NCBI RefSeq assembly: GCF_001460935.1
Contig: NZ_LN906597.1
Location: 2,065,287-2,129,286 of the forward strand
Direction: 5' to 3'
Length of the DNA stretch: 64,000 nucleotides
Source: Candidatus Ichthyocystis hellenicum
GTDB taxonomy: Bacteria > Pseudomonadota > Gammaproteobacteria > Burkholderiales > 2013Ark19i
Part shown: positions 1-10,416 of the stretch, piece after piece
How positions within the stretch are numbered: position 1 is the stretch's first letter
Layout: every line of letters starts with the position of its first letter
Notes under the pieces: model-generated
The model's database searches: none
What the model was told of the DNA's origin: nothing
The model's input: the letters and a program-made list of their open reading frames with translations, nothing else
Position numbers and translations under genes: made by a program

Positions 1-244
1 ATACCGCAATATCACGAACGTATACAAGAACTGTGGGATAGGATCAGAATACCTTAATATGTCTTCTGTATATTGCAAAAGTATTAATAAATATATTATC
101 GGAATGGCCCCAGATAACGATATAATAGTTGATGGGTGGCCAGTGGAGGTAATATTACTGTTCTGCTCGTTAATTTTATTTTTAGGGATTGTTGTTGATT
201 TTGTTTTAGGAAAGTGTAGGAGTAGTAGGCGGATGCAATCATAA
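1..244 (+). CDS. Group A membrane protein, 3' part (5' end outside window)
   Basis: The reading frame is open from base 2, upstream of the first in-frame ATG at 59, so this is the C-terminal part of a gene entering from the left. The visible 80 residues contain N-C-G-I-G-S-E-Y-L-N-M, then signature 2 as YCKSINKYIIG, then a transmembrane helix (about 20 residues, LLFCSLILFLGIVVDFVLG) and a short basic tail. The gene at 63183-64000 on the other strand has the same N-C-G-I-G-S-x-Y-L-N-M-S-S sequence and the same tail start (VLGKC-S-S), so the two are close paralogues. Function unknown. By layout the Cys domain lies outside the bacterial cytoplasm and the C-terminus inside. A hairpin terminator follows at 310-350. 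Confidence 0.75.
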   Translation, partial: YRNITNVYKNCGIGSEYLNMSSVYCKSINKYIIGMAPDNDIIVDGWPVEVILLFCSLILFLGIVVDFVLGKCRSSRRMQS

Positions 245-309
245 ATGATAATAAGGCAACCAAATTTCAATTGGTCACTGTGCTCGTATTTCATTGAGTA
301 AACGTTTTG

Positions 310-350
310 TGATGCCAGCAAAAATTGATTGCTGGCATCACTTTATATTG
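310..350 (+). terminator. Rho-independent terminator of the left-edge gene
   Basis: A perfect 12 bp stem (TGATGCCAGCAA / TTGCTGGCATCA, 310-321 and 329-340) with a short A/T loop is followed by a moderately T-rich stretch. The same hairpin occurs inverted at 63041-63069 behind the paralogue. Confidence 0.7.
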
Positions 351-952
351 ACATCAGTACTATGGGAGTTTCGATGTTGTTATGTTTTTGCCTTATTTGT
401 GAATGCATGCCTAAATTTAAGTCTATATTATCATTTCTATTCCATGTGGTGTTAGATTTATTATCGTGATAATTTAATGTACTATGTTGAATAGGCTGGA
501 ATTTTAAAACGTTTATGAGAGTTTATGAAAAATTATAATTTGAAAATATTAAATATTAAATATTAAATATTAAATCTTATTTATTTATATGTGTGTGTAT
601 GTATTGTGCCCGTATTTAGTACCCAACTGTTACTCAATGTTGTTACTTAAGTAATTTAAAGTAACTATTTTTTGCAGTTGCTGCGAAAACAATATTTACT
701 TTGTTTATGCTAAAATGAAATGATATGTAACTTTTAACTGTTTTTTATTGTTTTTTTCATCAGATTTTCCCCTTCTAACTTTCATGATGGACAGATTGAT
801 AGGTTTGCACCCTAGTAGAATTTAATCTTATAAAATTATCTTATAAAGTTAAATATAAAAAATCTCAAATATGTTAATTAATATTTCATTTATTGCGAGG
901 TATATGCGGTATACAATTTCTGGCTGTACAATCAATTTTATAGAAACTGGTC
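351..952. other. Intergenic, no gene; conserved group A downstream flank
   Basis: I see no supported gene. Positions 245 to about 555 are repeated in inverted orientation at about 62785-63180 behind the paralogous gene, so the duplicated unit included non-coding flank. A short run of ATTAAAT repeats lies at 548-575. Confidence 0.6.
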
Positions 953-1981
953 ATGATTACTATTGGTAAATTTCAAGCGGATGTTTGTGGCCATTATTAT
1001 GTTTGCACCAAAGAAATTATAGAGGTAGATGAAAGTTCATCCTCTGTGTGTGTAGTAGAAAAAAATAAATTTTCAGCTTCAGACCCATTATTATCATTGA
1101 CTAATGTTGGAATGTTTAAAAAAATCATGTTGTTCTTAACTTTGGTTAACATGGCAGATTTTTCTCAAGGGTTTGAAACAAGGGTGTGTGAGATGAAAAG
1201 AGGACTTTGCTCTTTAATTTATCTCAAGGGTTGCATTGAAGATGCAAAATCAAGAAGAGATTATTCTTTCTATGATTTTAATCTTACTGAAATATTTCTT
1301 GATGTGGTTCACAAGTCAAATTTGAGTTCATTTTTGCCTCTGCCATTATTTATTGATAATTACACTGACCAGCATGACAGTAGATTTTCTTTTGCACAAT
1401 TTGCATTGAAAGATATTTTGCCTGTCTTGTGTTTGGATCCTATTGATGGTTCCCAGCGTTGTGTCTATAGTGAATTATCTAGTAGACTTGGACATAGTTA
1501 TACCAAGTCAGTAATAGATAAATATACAATTTCTCGTATTAAAAATATTCGTTGTAGCGATGAATCTGAATACCGTTCTGTGATTGACCAATATTGTAAA
1601 AATATTAGCGAATATATTGTTGATGTAGCTCCAAATGTTGTTACGCCAGTTATTGAATTGGTTTTCATGTCGACAACTACTAGTGACGGTATTTCAAATG
1701 TTACTAATGGTCAGTATAAAACTACTAGAAACTTTACTGTAGGTTTTGATTCGCATAACAGTGGTGGGTTATTATCACTGGTTTTTTCTTGTGCAGTGAT
1801 TTTATTTTTAGTTGCTGTTGTTTGTGTTGCGTTTAATTCAGTAAAGCGTGTGGCATCCCGTTGTAGTATGAATCGTAGGTCGTATCTAGGGTCAGTACGT
1901 TATATCATAGGAGGAAGAAGAGTTAATGCCGAAGGAGAAAGTGATGATGGGGGGTATGTGTATTTGGAAAATTTGATTTGA
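953..1981 (+). CDS. Group A two-signature membrane protein
   Basis: This is an intact 342-residue member. The N-terminal 50 residues are hydrophilic and contain the block SVCVVEKNK, shared with the other group A genes. A hydrophobic segment follows (residues 54-73, ending NMADFSQG), then signature 1 (CEMKRGLCSLIYLKGC, 79-94) with a second Cys nine residues later, several N-x-S/T sequons, signature 2 (YCKNISEYI, 214-222), a transmembrane helix (about 271-294), a basic stop and a polar tail ending YLENLI. No Shine-Dalgarno site is obvious before the ATG. The start was chosen because the N-terminus aligns with the paralogues at 2276 and 4607. Inferred topology is N-in, Cys domain out, C-in. No known family recognised; possibly a secreted host-membrane protein. 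Confidence 0.8.
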   Translation: MITIGKFQADVCGHYYVCTKEIIEVDESSSSVCVVEKNKFSASDPLLSLTNVGMFKKIMLFLTLVNMADFSQGFETRVCEMKRGLCSLIYLKGCIEDAKSRRDYSFYDFNLTEIFLDVVHKSNLSSFLPLPLFIDNYTDQHDSRFSFAQFALKDILPVLCLDPIDGSQRCVYSELSSRLGHSYTKSVIDKYTISRIKNIRCSDESEYRSVIDQYCKNISEYIVDVAPNVVTPVIELVFMSTTTSDGISNVTNGQYKTTRNFTVGFDSHNSGGLLSLVFSCAVILFLVAVVCVAFNSVKRVASRCSMNRRSYLGSVRYIIGGRRVNAEGESDDGGYVYLENLI

Positions 1982-2275
1982 TTATCGTGGTTAGTTAGTC
2001 ATTAATTATTTTGTTGATGTAAATGTTGATGTCACAATTAAGATATAAACGCTTCCAGTTTAAGGCAACATGTTTTGTGTCGTGGCTTCTAAAGTTATTT
2101 TCAACATTTCAGTTTAATTGTGACTATATGTATCATCCAATATAAATATTAAGTTACTGTTTGTATATAAAATGGTGCTATTAATACTGTTGCTTAAAAA
2201 TTAATAATCTCCATATTTTAAATTGCATAAAATGCTCACTAGCTTGTAGTATAAATGTGAAGGGTAAAGGTAAAA

Positions 2276-2506
2276 ATGTTTATTAATAGCAAATGTTTAA
2301 CAGATGGTTGCAATTTTGTGGAGATATGTGACAATGAAGTTGAAGTTTCTGATGAATGTTTGTCAGTTGTGTATGTAGGAGAAAAAAATAAAGTTTCCTC
2401 ATCAGTTCTATCCTTAGCTAAGTTTAGAATATTTAATAATCTCACATTTCTTTTAACTGTTCTTAGTATGGCAGGTTTTTCTCAAGGGTTGGAACGCACG
2501 TTTTGA
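2276..2506 (+). pseudogene. Truncated group A gene, 5' fragment
   Basis: An ATG preceded by AAAGG at good spacing opens a 76-codon frame that matches the first quarter of the group A gene at 4607: 'CLTDGCN', then a 'VVYVGEKNK' block, the hydrophobic segment and 'MAGFSQGLE'. It stops just where signature 1 should begin, and no downstream frame restores the Cys domain. It is probably a relic left by recombination. A short peptide with the signal-like segment could still be made. Confidence 0.75.
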
Positions 2507-3783
2507 TACATGTGTGTCAATGAAATATCAAGATATTATTAATTAATTAGAATTAATGCATATCTTAATAATCATAAATATACAAATAAATCATGTTTCC
2601 TTTCTTTAGGTTTAGTTAGCACGATATACTTCTATATGATTTATGAATGTATTTTTTTACCATATAAACCATATAAAATTTCATGATTGAATTCAACCTA
2701 TGAGATTGGGATTCTTTCTATAGTGTAATCCTTCTTTTTAAGAAGGTAGTTTTTTACTAATAGGTGATGATTGTTGCCCAAATAAAGTTTTTTATCTGCA
2801 GCCGTTATTATTTGTATTACACTTATCACTTGGTTGATTGTTGCAATAGATATTTATATTTTTTAATGCGTTGGTAAATGAAGATTATAATATGAAGGTA
2901 GTGGGGGTATTGGTATAACTGCAATTTAATCTGTGACAACAATTTTATTGTTCATGTTTACTGCTGTTGTCATCATACACTTGGGGTTGTAACATAATTC
3001 ATATTACTTAGTGCAATGAATTGAGGAATACTTATAGGTCTGTTATTTAATTATCATTATTGATTCAGACACGTCGGACACTTTTAAACTCTTCTTATGA
3101 ACTAACTGTTGCATCTAGTTGATCGATGCTTACATGTATAATTTCGGATTAGTTTCAGGTATAAAATTTGATTATTACCCTCTCTACGTGAAGTTACATT
3201 ATTGCATGCTTTAATCAGATTTATCATCAATCAGTACGTGTTTGTATACTTTGCGGATTAATTTAATAATTTGTGTACTTACAATAAAAAAGTATGATGT
3301 TTTTATATTTTTATGTGGATTTGTTTTTATGGGATGACTTTGCGGTAGATTTATCTGTTTGAGCTAGGTTTTATATTGTTGAACATCATTATGGGGAAAT
3401 ACTTACAGCTCTAGATGTCACTTATTTATAAGGATTAATTATATCTAGATATATTAAGATTATTTTTATCATATGGATATGGTTGTTGTAACTTGATATA
3501 GATACAAAGATTATGCTTTTGTTATTAATACAAATGAAATAAAGTATTTAATAAACAAGTTTTATTCCTATTGAAGTTATAGTAGTGCATTTATAGTTTA
3601 ATTAACGTATACTCGTATATTGTTTCTACATCTGATTCATAGTTTTATTTTATGTTATGATTTTATTTCCACTTGAATTATGGACCTCAATTAAATAGAC
3701 AAATAATATATTTATTTTTGTTGCTACATCATAAAAAGATGAAGTTAGTTTATATTGCCAGTATTAGGGAGCTATTATTTTTT
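2507..3783. other. Gene-poor AT-rich intergenic stretch
   Basis: I see no supported gene. It contains a small terminator-like hairpin (2730-2755) and many stops in all frames. Confidence 0.5.
2730..2755 (+). terminator. Weak terminator-like hairpin
   Basis: The stem CCTTCTT / AAGAAGG (2730-2736, 2740-2746) with a 3-base loop is followed by a run of six T at 2750-2755. It lies 220 bp behind the truncated group A gene. Confidence 0.4.
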
Positions 3784-3873
3784 GATGTAGTTGATGTAGT
3801 TGATGTAGTTGATGTAGTTGATGTAGTTGATGTAGTTGATGTAGTTGATGTAGTTGATGTAGTTGATGTAGTA
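3784..3873 (+). repeat. 9-bp tandem repeat, about 10 copies
   Basis: GATGTAGTT is repeated nine times without a mismatch, followed by one variant GATGTAGTA. The repeat sits in an 89-codon frame (3673-3942) where it reads as Asp-Val-Val repeats, but that frame has no ribosome binding site or homologue here, so I call only the repeat. Confidence 0.95.
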
Positions 3874-3942
3874 GTATTAGAATGTTGTTTGACGAATAAT
3901 CATATACAACACAAAATTTTTAGCTTCACATATAGTAAGTAA

Positions 3943-4606
3943 ATTTACTGTCTTAAGTAAATACTAACATGTTAGATTATGACGGATAAAGGTAAGCATA
4001 AATTTTTTAAGCTTGCAGCATAGTGTTATCCTCGATTCCGATTCCTACATTTCTACTTAAGCAATAATTACGATTGATTTTGTTGTTAACAATTTTAATA
4101 ATTAAATTGATCATTATATATGATCCTAAATTACAAAAGAAACGGCTTATTTTCGACTTATTTCTATGAATTTCTAAGGTGTTTGTCAAAGATACTAATG
4201 TGGGGGTAGGAGGGGATTATTGTGATTGCTCTTTGCAATTTGTAGATACGAGGTAAATTTACGTCTATTTCCATAAATATTATCGTTATACGCTGTTAAT
4301 AGTGTTTAACAAAATTGAATTACAAGTAGTTTAACAATGAATTTTAGGTACGCACAGGTATTATGTCATGTCTGCCCAGGGCATATGTGCTTCCCAGATT
4401 ACAACATCCGAAGCTGATTTTAATCTATAATGGGAAATTATAGCAGTTTGTAATACATAACAGTTTGTAATACATAAAAAAACCCTAAATTTTAAATAAT
4501 TATATGGATTTAATTAAATAATTAACATCATAGCAGTCCGGTTAGAAATTATTATTTCTTTGTATAACATATGCAATGGCTTGTAATCTAATTACAAAGG
4601 CGTAAC
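3943..4606. other. Intergenic, no gene seen
   Basis: No supported coding region. A short direct repeat (CAGTTTGTAATACATAA, twice) lies at about 4445-4480, upstream of the next group A gene. Confidence 0.5.
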
Positions 4607-5698
4607 ATGATTGCTAATATAAAGTGTTTAACAGACGGTTGCAATCCGTATGATAAATATGAAAATGAGGATATGGATGCTGAGGCTGTGGAATGTTCTT
4701 CAGTTATATGCGTAAGAGAAAAAAACAAATCATCAAATTCTAGACTTCTATTACCTAAAATTGGAAAATTTAAAAATATCATATTGCCGTTAACTATTTT
4801 TAACATGATAGATTTTTCCAATGGGTTAGGAACAAGATGGTGTGATCTAAAATTAAGTCTGTGTGCTTTGGTATATGCTAAGGAGTGTTTTGATAGTTTA
4901 AAATCGAGATTCAATATTTCTCTTCCTAATGTTAATGTTACTGAAATATTTATTGATGCGTTGAGTAAGTCAAATTTTAGTTTGTCTTCATCTTTGCCAT
5001 TGTCTATTTACAACCACACTGATATCAATGATCCTAGATTGCCGTATGTATTACATTATGTAAGATCTGCTTTTTATGATCTCAATCCATATAAAAAAAT
5101 CAAACATGTTTATAGTGATGTTTATAGTAGTCATGGACTTAGATATTTTTACACTGATTCATTAGTTAAGTACCAAACAGTTTCCAAGATCACAGACACA
5201 GATAACAATTGCGGCATGGGGTCAAACTATCATGATATGGCATCTAAATATTGTAAAAATATTGATGAATATATTTATGGCATGGGGCCAGAAAATTTGC
5301 CTCCATTAACCAATGATCTTGAAACATTTACCGTCCAGACAGTTATCAACTCTAGTGTTACAACTATTGATCCTACAAAGTCCACAACTTTTATGTCATT
5401 GTTGGCCAATGATTCTAGTTTCAATGGTGGTATGAGCGCAGAATTCGTGGTAATAATTGTGCTGTCTTTCTCATTAGTTTTTCTTTTGGGTGTTTTTGTT
5501 GTTAGATTTGTTTTAGGAAAGCGTAGAAAATATAAGGCTCGTATAAGGAATCCAGTAAATCAGATGGAAATGGGTGCTATGCTAGCAGATAGAGTTCGTG
5601 TTGCTGAAGTTAACAATGCTGAAGTTAACAATGCTGAAGTTAACAATGCTGTAGGGAATTTAGGAGATAGAAACATCTATTGGACAAATTGGATTTGA
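4607..5698 (+). CDS. Group A two-signature membrane protein with AEVNN tail repeats
   Basis: This is an intact 363-residue group A protein. It has a hydrophilic, acidic N-terminus with 'SSVICVREKNK' (31-41), a hydrophobic segment (about 55-73, ending FSNG), signature 1 (CDLKLSLCALVYAKEC, 79-94), a Cys domain with sequons, 'NCGMGSNYHDMASKYCKNIDEYI' region containing signature 2 (215-223), a transmembrane helix (279-303) and a long tail. The tail contains three perfect 15-bp tandem repeats reading AEVNN (333-348), an easy substrate for length change by slippage. AAAGG precedes the ATG. Flanks on both sides are non-coding, so it is probably monocistronic. Function unknown. Confidence 0.8.
   Translation: MIANIKCLTDGCNPYDKYENEDMDAEAVECSSVICVREKNKSSNSRLLLPKIGKFKNIILPLTIFNMIDFSNGLGTRWCDLKLSLCALVYAKECFDSLKSRFNISLPNVNVTEIFIDALSKSNFSLSSSLPLSIYNHTDINDPRLPYVLHYVRSAFYDLNPYKKIKHVYSDVYSSHGLRYFYTDSLVKYQTVSKITDTDNNCGMGSNYHDMASKYCKNIDEYIYGMGPENLPPLTNDLETFTVQTVINSSVTTIDPTKSTTFMSLLANDSSFNGGMSAEFVVIIVLSFSLVFLLGVFVVRFVLGKRRKYKARIRNPVNQMEMGAMLADRVRVAEVNNAEVNNAEVNNAVGNLGDRNIYWTNWI
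5607..5651 (+). repeat. 15-bp coding tandem repeat (AEVNN)
   Basis: Three uninterrupted copies of GCTGAAGTTAACAAT lie within the cytoplasmic tail of the 4607-5698 gene. Each copy keeps the reading frame. Confidence 0.9.
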
Positions 5699-6855
5699 GT
5701 TATCCCAAACGATTATTTAATTTTTATTACCCACCATAATCGGCTAATCGTAGTTACAAGAATTAATTTTTACTTTGTTGTTAGTGCTGAGTATGTTCTA
5801 TTCTTATTTTTGAGAAGTGCTGTACTTTAAATTATAGCGCCATGTAGTTCATGTGATATCAGATACTTTGTTTAATTTGGATTATATTTATTTAATTATA
5901 AGGTATAAAGCGATACATTCGAGTATTTTTATATTGATTACTTGACAACTAAAATAAACTTACTTTGTTTCTTAGTATTATGTAATTATGAGTAATGATA
6001 GGGGGCAGTAGGTATTTTTTATATTTTTTTTGTGTATCCCTATCTAGTTATTAGGAACAGTACGGTTAAGATTAAAACTTTGTTCATTAATAATGTGTCA
6101 ATTAATTATTTGATAATTAGAGGTCTATAACTATCCTTATGATGTTTACTGTCATTCGCGTTATCGGCGTTATCGCAATTATCCATATACAAAAACAAAA
6201 AATTAATCAAGGATCTAACTGATCCAACACATCATTAAACATTACTCTAACATAAATTTATCAGAGCAAGAGGAAAATTTATTATGTTAATTGATCGTGC
6301 TTTTGTAATTACCAATCATCACAGTATAACCACAGTAGTCATAGATACTAATATGTCATCAGATTTATTACCATGTATTGTGTGGTAAATTCCCAAGCAA
6401 TTCCTAAAGACCAAAAAATACATATAAGAACTGCTATATAAGATAAGATATATAAATTGTGAATTTTGTAAATTTATTAGTAATTGTATTAATTACTGAA
6501 ATTAAATACTATCCCAGTAATACTTCCATAAATACATAAATTTTATCTTGAGGTTTTATTATAAATATATGTGATCAACATTATTTTTATCTTAACTATA
6601 TCTATGATTATTTTTAATTTTTCATGATGATATTTACAGATTATAAGATGAGAAGAAAAAACTTTTGACAAATATTATAGACATCAAAAAAGGTAAGATC
6701 ATGAAGTAACAAGTATAGTAATATTTGTTTTGTCATTAATAATTAATGAGTAGGCCTTAATACATTCATGTTAATACAATTACCCTGATCTTGCGATTAT
6801 TTATGGTTATGATCGCAAAATAGATTTTATAGGTAAAGTTTTGTGGGGGAGTGTA
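5699..6855. other. Intergenic, no gene seen
   Basis: More than 1.1 kb of AT-rich sequence with stops in all frames. I find no convincing relic, hairpin terminator or ribosome binding site. Confidence 0.5.
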
Positions 6856-7230
6856 ATGTTTGCCAATAATGTTGTAGATTATGTAAAGAATTGCGATTCT
6901 TATGGTAATCTTGTTTGTGACAATATGGTTGTAGGATCTGGTGAGGGTTCTTCAGTTGTTTGTGTAGAAGAAGTAGATGAGTTGTCTGCTTCCTATAGTT
7001 CAAAAAATTATAATTATCGTTCATTAACTCAACTTAGAAACCTTATGTTGCCATTAGTAATGCTTAACATGGTAGGTTTTTCAAATGGTTTGGGAACTTC
7101 TTTTTGTCGTCTGAAGTTAGAGATTTGCTCTTTAATGTACACTAAATCTTGCTTTGATAATGAAAAAACTTTAAGCCCAATTAGTAACTATTATTTGCCG
7201 AATATTAATGTTACAGAAGATCTTGTATAG
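6856..7230 (+). pseudogene. Chimeric gene: group A 5' half fused to group B 3' end
   Basis: The ATG at 6856 follows GGGGGAG and starts a typical group A N-terminus: 'SSVVCVEEVDEL', the hydrophobic segment ending MVGFSNG, and signature 1 as CRLKLEICSLMYTKSC. After 'PNINVT' the frame ends in EDLV and a stop. From about 7215 the DNA matches, in inverted orientation and for roughly 125 bp, the last codons and the non-coding downstream flank of the group B gene at 27212-28174. The break falls inside the GAAGATCTTGT codons for Glu-Asp-Leu-Val. The product would carry the signal-like segment and signature 1 but lacks signature 2 and the transmembrane anchor. It is probably a recombination product. 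Confidence 0.85.
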
Positions 7231-7435
7231 AAATTGTTTGAAAATAAATTGAGTATGACATTGATAATGTTGGTTTTATTTTTTGTGGTTAATTACACTA
7301 ATATCTTGATTTAAAAAAGTAATTTTATACGAGTAATTATTCGTAAAATAAGTAATCGTAAAATAAGTAATAATTCATTAAATGATAAATCTACCTATGA
7401 TACAGTTTCTCAAGTTAATTTTTACAGTAAGAGTA

Positions 7436-8294
7436 ATGTTTAATAACAACAGTAAGTATTTGTCTTATTCAGAATGCGTCAATTCTGAATTTCAATTGGA
7501 TAATGAATTTATAGAAGATATTGAATGTACAACCGTTGAGACTGTCACGTAGATGATTTAAAATAATTGTCTATCATAGATCTTCACTTGGAAAATTTTT
7601 TAGTTCTATATTAGTATACCCATTAGGTATACTTAGTAGCTTGAAAGACGCTAACGGATCCCAAACAAGATGGGGGTATTGTACGCCATCTTCACTTAAT
7701 ATGTGGCTTGATTTATATTAAAAAGTCAGATAATGCAATCAGAAGTTTGATTGATAAATCCATTGTTACATCTGAGATATAATTTGGGAAGTTCATTATT
7801 GAAAAAAGTATCACTTTAATTATTGTTTCTGACGATGTTGCGGGTCAATCATATTCAATCCCCAGGTTAGTTCAATCTCACTGTCTTAAATTATTATCTA
7901 ACTAAAGCTATTTAAGATCCGTAAAATACGATGAAGGTTATGTTTATTGCTCCAGTAACGTTATTGGTAAATTTTGTGAACAAGAAAATTATAAATACTG
8001 AAGTTCCTGAAAGGTGTTATCCTAATTTGCATTTTTATGTAGATAATATTATATCTTCGTCAACGATGTTATCAGATGTTATTAATGCAACAATTCCTTT
8101 AACAACAATTGTAACAAAAAAAGCAGTTTCTGATTATCCAGGTAAAAACGTATTATTATTATGTTGTCGGTATTTTTATTTTTTATTTTTTTTCTGTAAT
8201 GTCTTTTGCTTTATACAGGCATTGCACTTATAAAAAATGTCAACAACCACAAATCGTAGTTCAATCTAGTGATAATAATGAAGAAGTAGGTTAA
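7436..8294 (+). pseudogene. Decayed group B gene
   Basis: An ATG at 7436 begins 'MFNNNSKYLSYSEC', close to the MFYTNSK start of group B. It lies after a degraded copy of the group B leader (TTTTTACAGTAAGAGTA, where others have TTTTTACAGGAAAAATA). A stop comes after about 39 codons. Further relics continue in several frames: the signal-like segment 'LGILSSLKDANGSQT', a signature 1 remnant, signature 2 as RCYPNLHFYVDN in the frame 7931-8233, a short Thr-rich stalk, a transmembrane-like stretch, and a tail 'QQPQIVVQSSDNNEE' ending at 8294. Several stops and frameshifts make it non-functional. Confidence 0.7.
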
Positions 8295-9070
8295 CTTGTA
8301 TAGACAATTAATATAACCTGAACTAGGTTCGGTTATCACTACAAAGTCCAGAGCTTATATTTTTAATTTGGTATGTCTTTAATAACATTAATTGTCACAT
8401 ATTACTCTAAAATATTATGCGTTTTATTGTATCGTGGTAATGTAAAACGTTAAATTTGGTTAAATTAGTTTTGTTATTGTTATTGTTAATGTTAACGTTA
8501 ATTAATACTAATTAAAGCACTGGTTAGTCTGATAAAGAATAACAATTTAGTTACTTAACTCAGCAGTAGTAACAACTAATGGAATTGTTAGTGATATTTA
8601 TATTGCATATTTTTTATTATCTTGATATTGAGATAATTTTCTTCTCAGTATAAAGATCTTGTAAATAGCACTTGAAAACACCACTACCATCAATTTACAT
8701 TACAATCCTATATGTTATCAGTTAAGCTTAAGAAGAAAAAATAGTGTACAGAAATTTTTTGAAGATATTTTATGTATTATTTTACTTTCAAAAATTTACT
8801 CAATTATGTTCCTGTAATTTTATAGTATAGGCAGAAACAGAAAACCTGATTATCTTAAATGTTAAGCATCTTAGTTTTGATCAAAAATTTTATTTGATAA
8901 TCCGGCAATAAACGATTCAGATGATAACCCTTTTTCATTAATAATAAAACTTATATTATAATTATCACTAATATAATATATACATACAATATAATGACCA
9001 TTTCATTATATTCATCACAAAAGTGTACTACATGGAACTAATAATAATTCATTAGGTAATATAAATTCCA
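8295..9070. other. Intergenic, no gene seen
   Basis: AT-rich sequence without a supported frame, upstream of the group B leader at 9071. Confidence 0.5.
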
Positions 9071-9110
9071 GTGCTATAGTCTGCTGAGTTTATTTTTTAC
9101 AGGAAAAATA
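9071..9110 (+). promoter_or_regulatory. Group B promoter and leader with ribosome binding site
   Basis: GTGCTATAGTCTGC contains an extended -10-like TATAGT, followed by the leader TTTTTTACAGGAAAAATA directly before ATG. AGGA at 6-7 bp from the ATG is the likely ribosome binding site. The same leader precedes 11859, 13882, 29540 and, in variant form, 32717 and 60029. The TATAGT-C/T-TGC part is shared with 29540 and 32717. Confidence 0.6.
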
Positions 9111-10361
9111 ATGCGTTATGATACAAATTGCAAACATTCATATTGTTTGCAAATTAGTAACTTAGAGTTACGAACTAACAACGAAGTTCAAGAAAATATT
9201 GAATGTACGAATGTTATGCTTAGCGAGCAAAATTACCAATCAAAAAATAATTCACTTGGTAGATTTTTGGGAAGTAAACTTGTGGCTGTTCCATTGGTTA
9301 TGCTTAGCTTTTTAAAAGGTGTCGACGGATTTGATGTAAATGCAGAAAATTTTCGTAGGTGCTTGATTTCATCGCCTATGTATATGTGTCAATGGCTTAC
9401 TGAAATTAATATAGAAGATGTTCGTAAGTGTTCTTTATCATCAACTATGTGTCGATTTATTAACCTTATGAAACACCTTGTTGCCGATGAGTCTGGTACT
9501 GTGAAAGTTACTCTTGACAAAGAAGGTAAGAAAGTTTCATTAATGATAAATACTCACTCAATTAAACCTAACAAATGGACTGTTTATTTTGACATTGGTA
9601 GATATTATAAGATGGATGTTAGTTATTTTCCTCCCTTGTCTGGTATAATTAATACAATCAACCAACAACTACACAGTGTTTATATATATATAAACCGTCG
9701 TCCAGAAGAATTCCAAGTTGATAAAAGTTCGGAAGAGTATTACAAGTGCCGCTATGAGTTTGATAGTGTTTGTGATATTAATTACAGAGAAAATTCTACA
9801 ATTACTGATTTATGTTGTCCTGATATCAGATCTTACATAGAGGAGGTTGCTTATCCATCTAAGCCTTTAACAACAATAGCAACCGAAATCATAAGTTCAA
9901 CAGCTGATAATTTAGCAACTACATTATCAGATATTACGGGATCAAAAACTATATCTACAACTGAAGCATCAGAAGCTACCATCTCGATAGCTACGTCTTC
10001 ATTATCAGAAATAATAAGGTCAACAGCCGAGAGTTTAGCGACTACATTATCGGAGATTACAGTATCAAAAATTATATCTACAACTGAATCATCAGAGACT
10101 ACAAGCTCGACAGCTACGTCTTCATTGTCAGAAATAATAAACTCAACGGCTATTGAATCAATAAATCTTATTCCTACCGAAATAGGAACATCAAATAAAG
10201 GAGATACAACCCTTACGGTTATATTGGTTGCATTATTATCTATTGCTCTTGCTATATTGGTATTTCTAGGATACATATCTTATAAATCTAGAAAAACACA
10301 TAGACATCAAGTTGTACCATCAACTTCCAATAATGATGTAGAAATAGAAGATCTTGTGTAG
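9111..10361 (+). CDS. Group B mucin-like membrane protein
   Basis: Intact, 416 residues. An N-terminal polar region contains the group motif 'ENIECTNVMLSEQ', followed by a hydrophobic segment (about 56-72, ending LKGVDG). A Cys domain follows with an unusual doubling of the Cys-rich opening (MCQWLTEINIEDV, then SSTMCRFINL at about 111-119) and signature 2 (CCPDIRSYIEE). A long Ser/Thr-rich stalk (about 250-355) is built from two 43-residue repeats, each beginning EII-S/R-STA and running through LATTLS-E/D-IT. A transmembrane helix (about 365-389) and a basic then acidic tail ending EIEDLV complete it. By analogy with mucin-like surface proteins the stalk could be O-glycosylated if exposed to a host secretory pathway; that is inference. 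Confidence 0.85.
   Translation: MRYDTNCKHSYCLQISNLELRTNNEVQENIECTNVMLSEQNYQSKNNSLGRFLGSKLVAVPLVMLSFLKGVDGFDVNAENFRRCLISSPMYMCQWLTEINIEDVRKCSLSSTMCRFINLMKHLVADESGTVKVTLDKEGKKVSLMINTHSIKPNKWTVYFDIGRYYKMDVSYFPPLSGIINTINQQLHSVYIYINRRPEEFQVDKSSEEYYKCRYEFDSVCDINYRENSTITDLCCPDIRSYIEEVAYPSKPLTTIATEIISSTADNLATTLSDITGSKTISTTEASEATISIATSSLSEIIRSTAESLATTLSEITVSKIISTTESSETTSSTATSSLSEIINSTAIESINLIPTEIGTSNKGDTTLTVILVALLSIALAILVFLGYISYKSRKTHRHQVVPSTSNNDVEIEDLV
9870..10150 (+). repeat. Stalk repeat, two copies of about 130 bp
   Basis: The Ser/Thr stalk of the gene at 9111 contains two consecutive, imperfect repeats with shared phrases TTTAGC-ACTACATTATC and GCTACGTCTTCATT-TCAGAAATAATA. Copy number could change in frame. 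Confidence 0.8.
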
Positions 10362-10375
10362 ATGTATATTCCTTT

Positions 10376-10416
10376 ACTAGGTTCTGATTTCAGTGATATC
10401 AGAACCTAGTTTCTAA
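10376..10416 (+). terminator. Terminator of the 9111 gene
   Basis: Perfect 13 bp stem ACTAGGTTCTGAT / ATCAGAACCTAGT (10376-10388, 10398-10410), followed by a short T-rich run. Confidence 0.75.

Noticed and set aside
3784-3873. CRISPR array
   Set aside because: The repeats are only 9 bp and have no unique spacers. No cas gene is visible in the window.
3673-3942. 89-codon frame containing the Asp-Val-Val repeat
   Set aside because: No ribosome binding site and no relative. The repeat keeps the frame open by itself, so the open frame is weak evidence.
9851-10276. Minus-strand frames opposite Ser/Thr stalks (also 13127-13474, 27288-27557, 28933-29367, 59032-59352)
   Set aside because: They are mirror frames of repetitive stalk codons (Asp/Val/Ser-rich), without starts of their own. 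The sense frames carry the conserved signatures.
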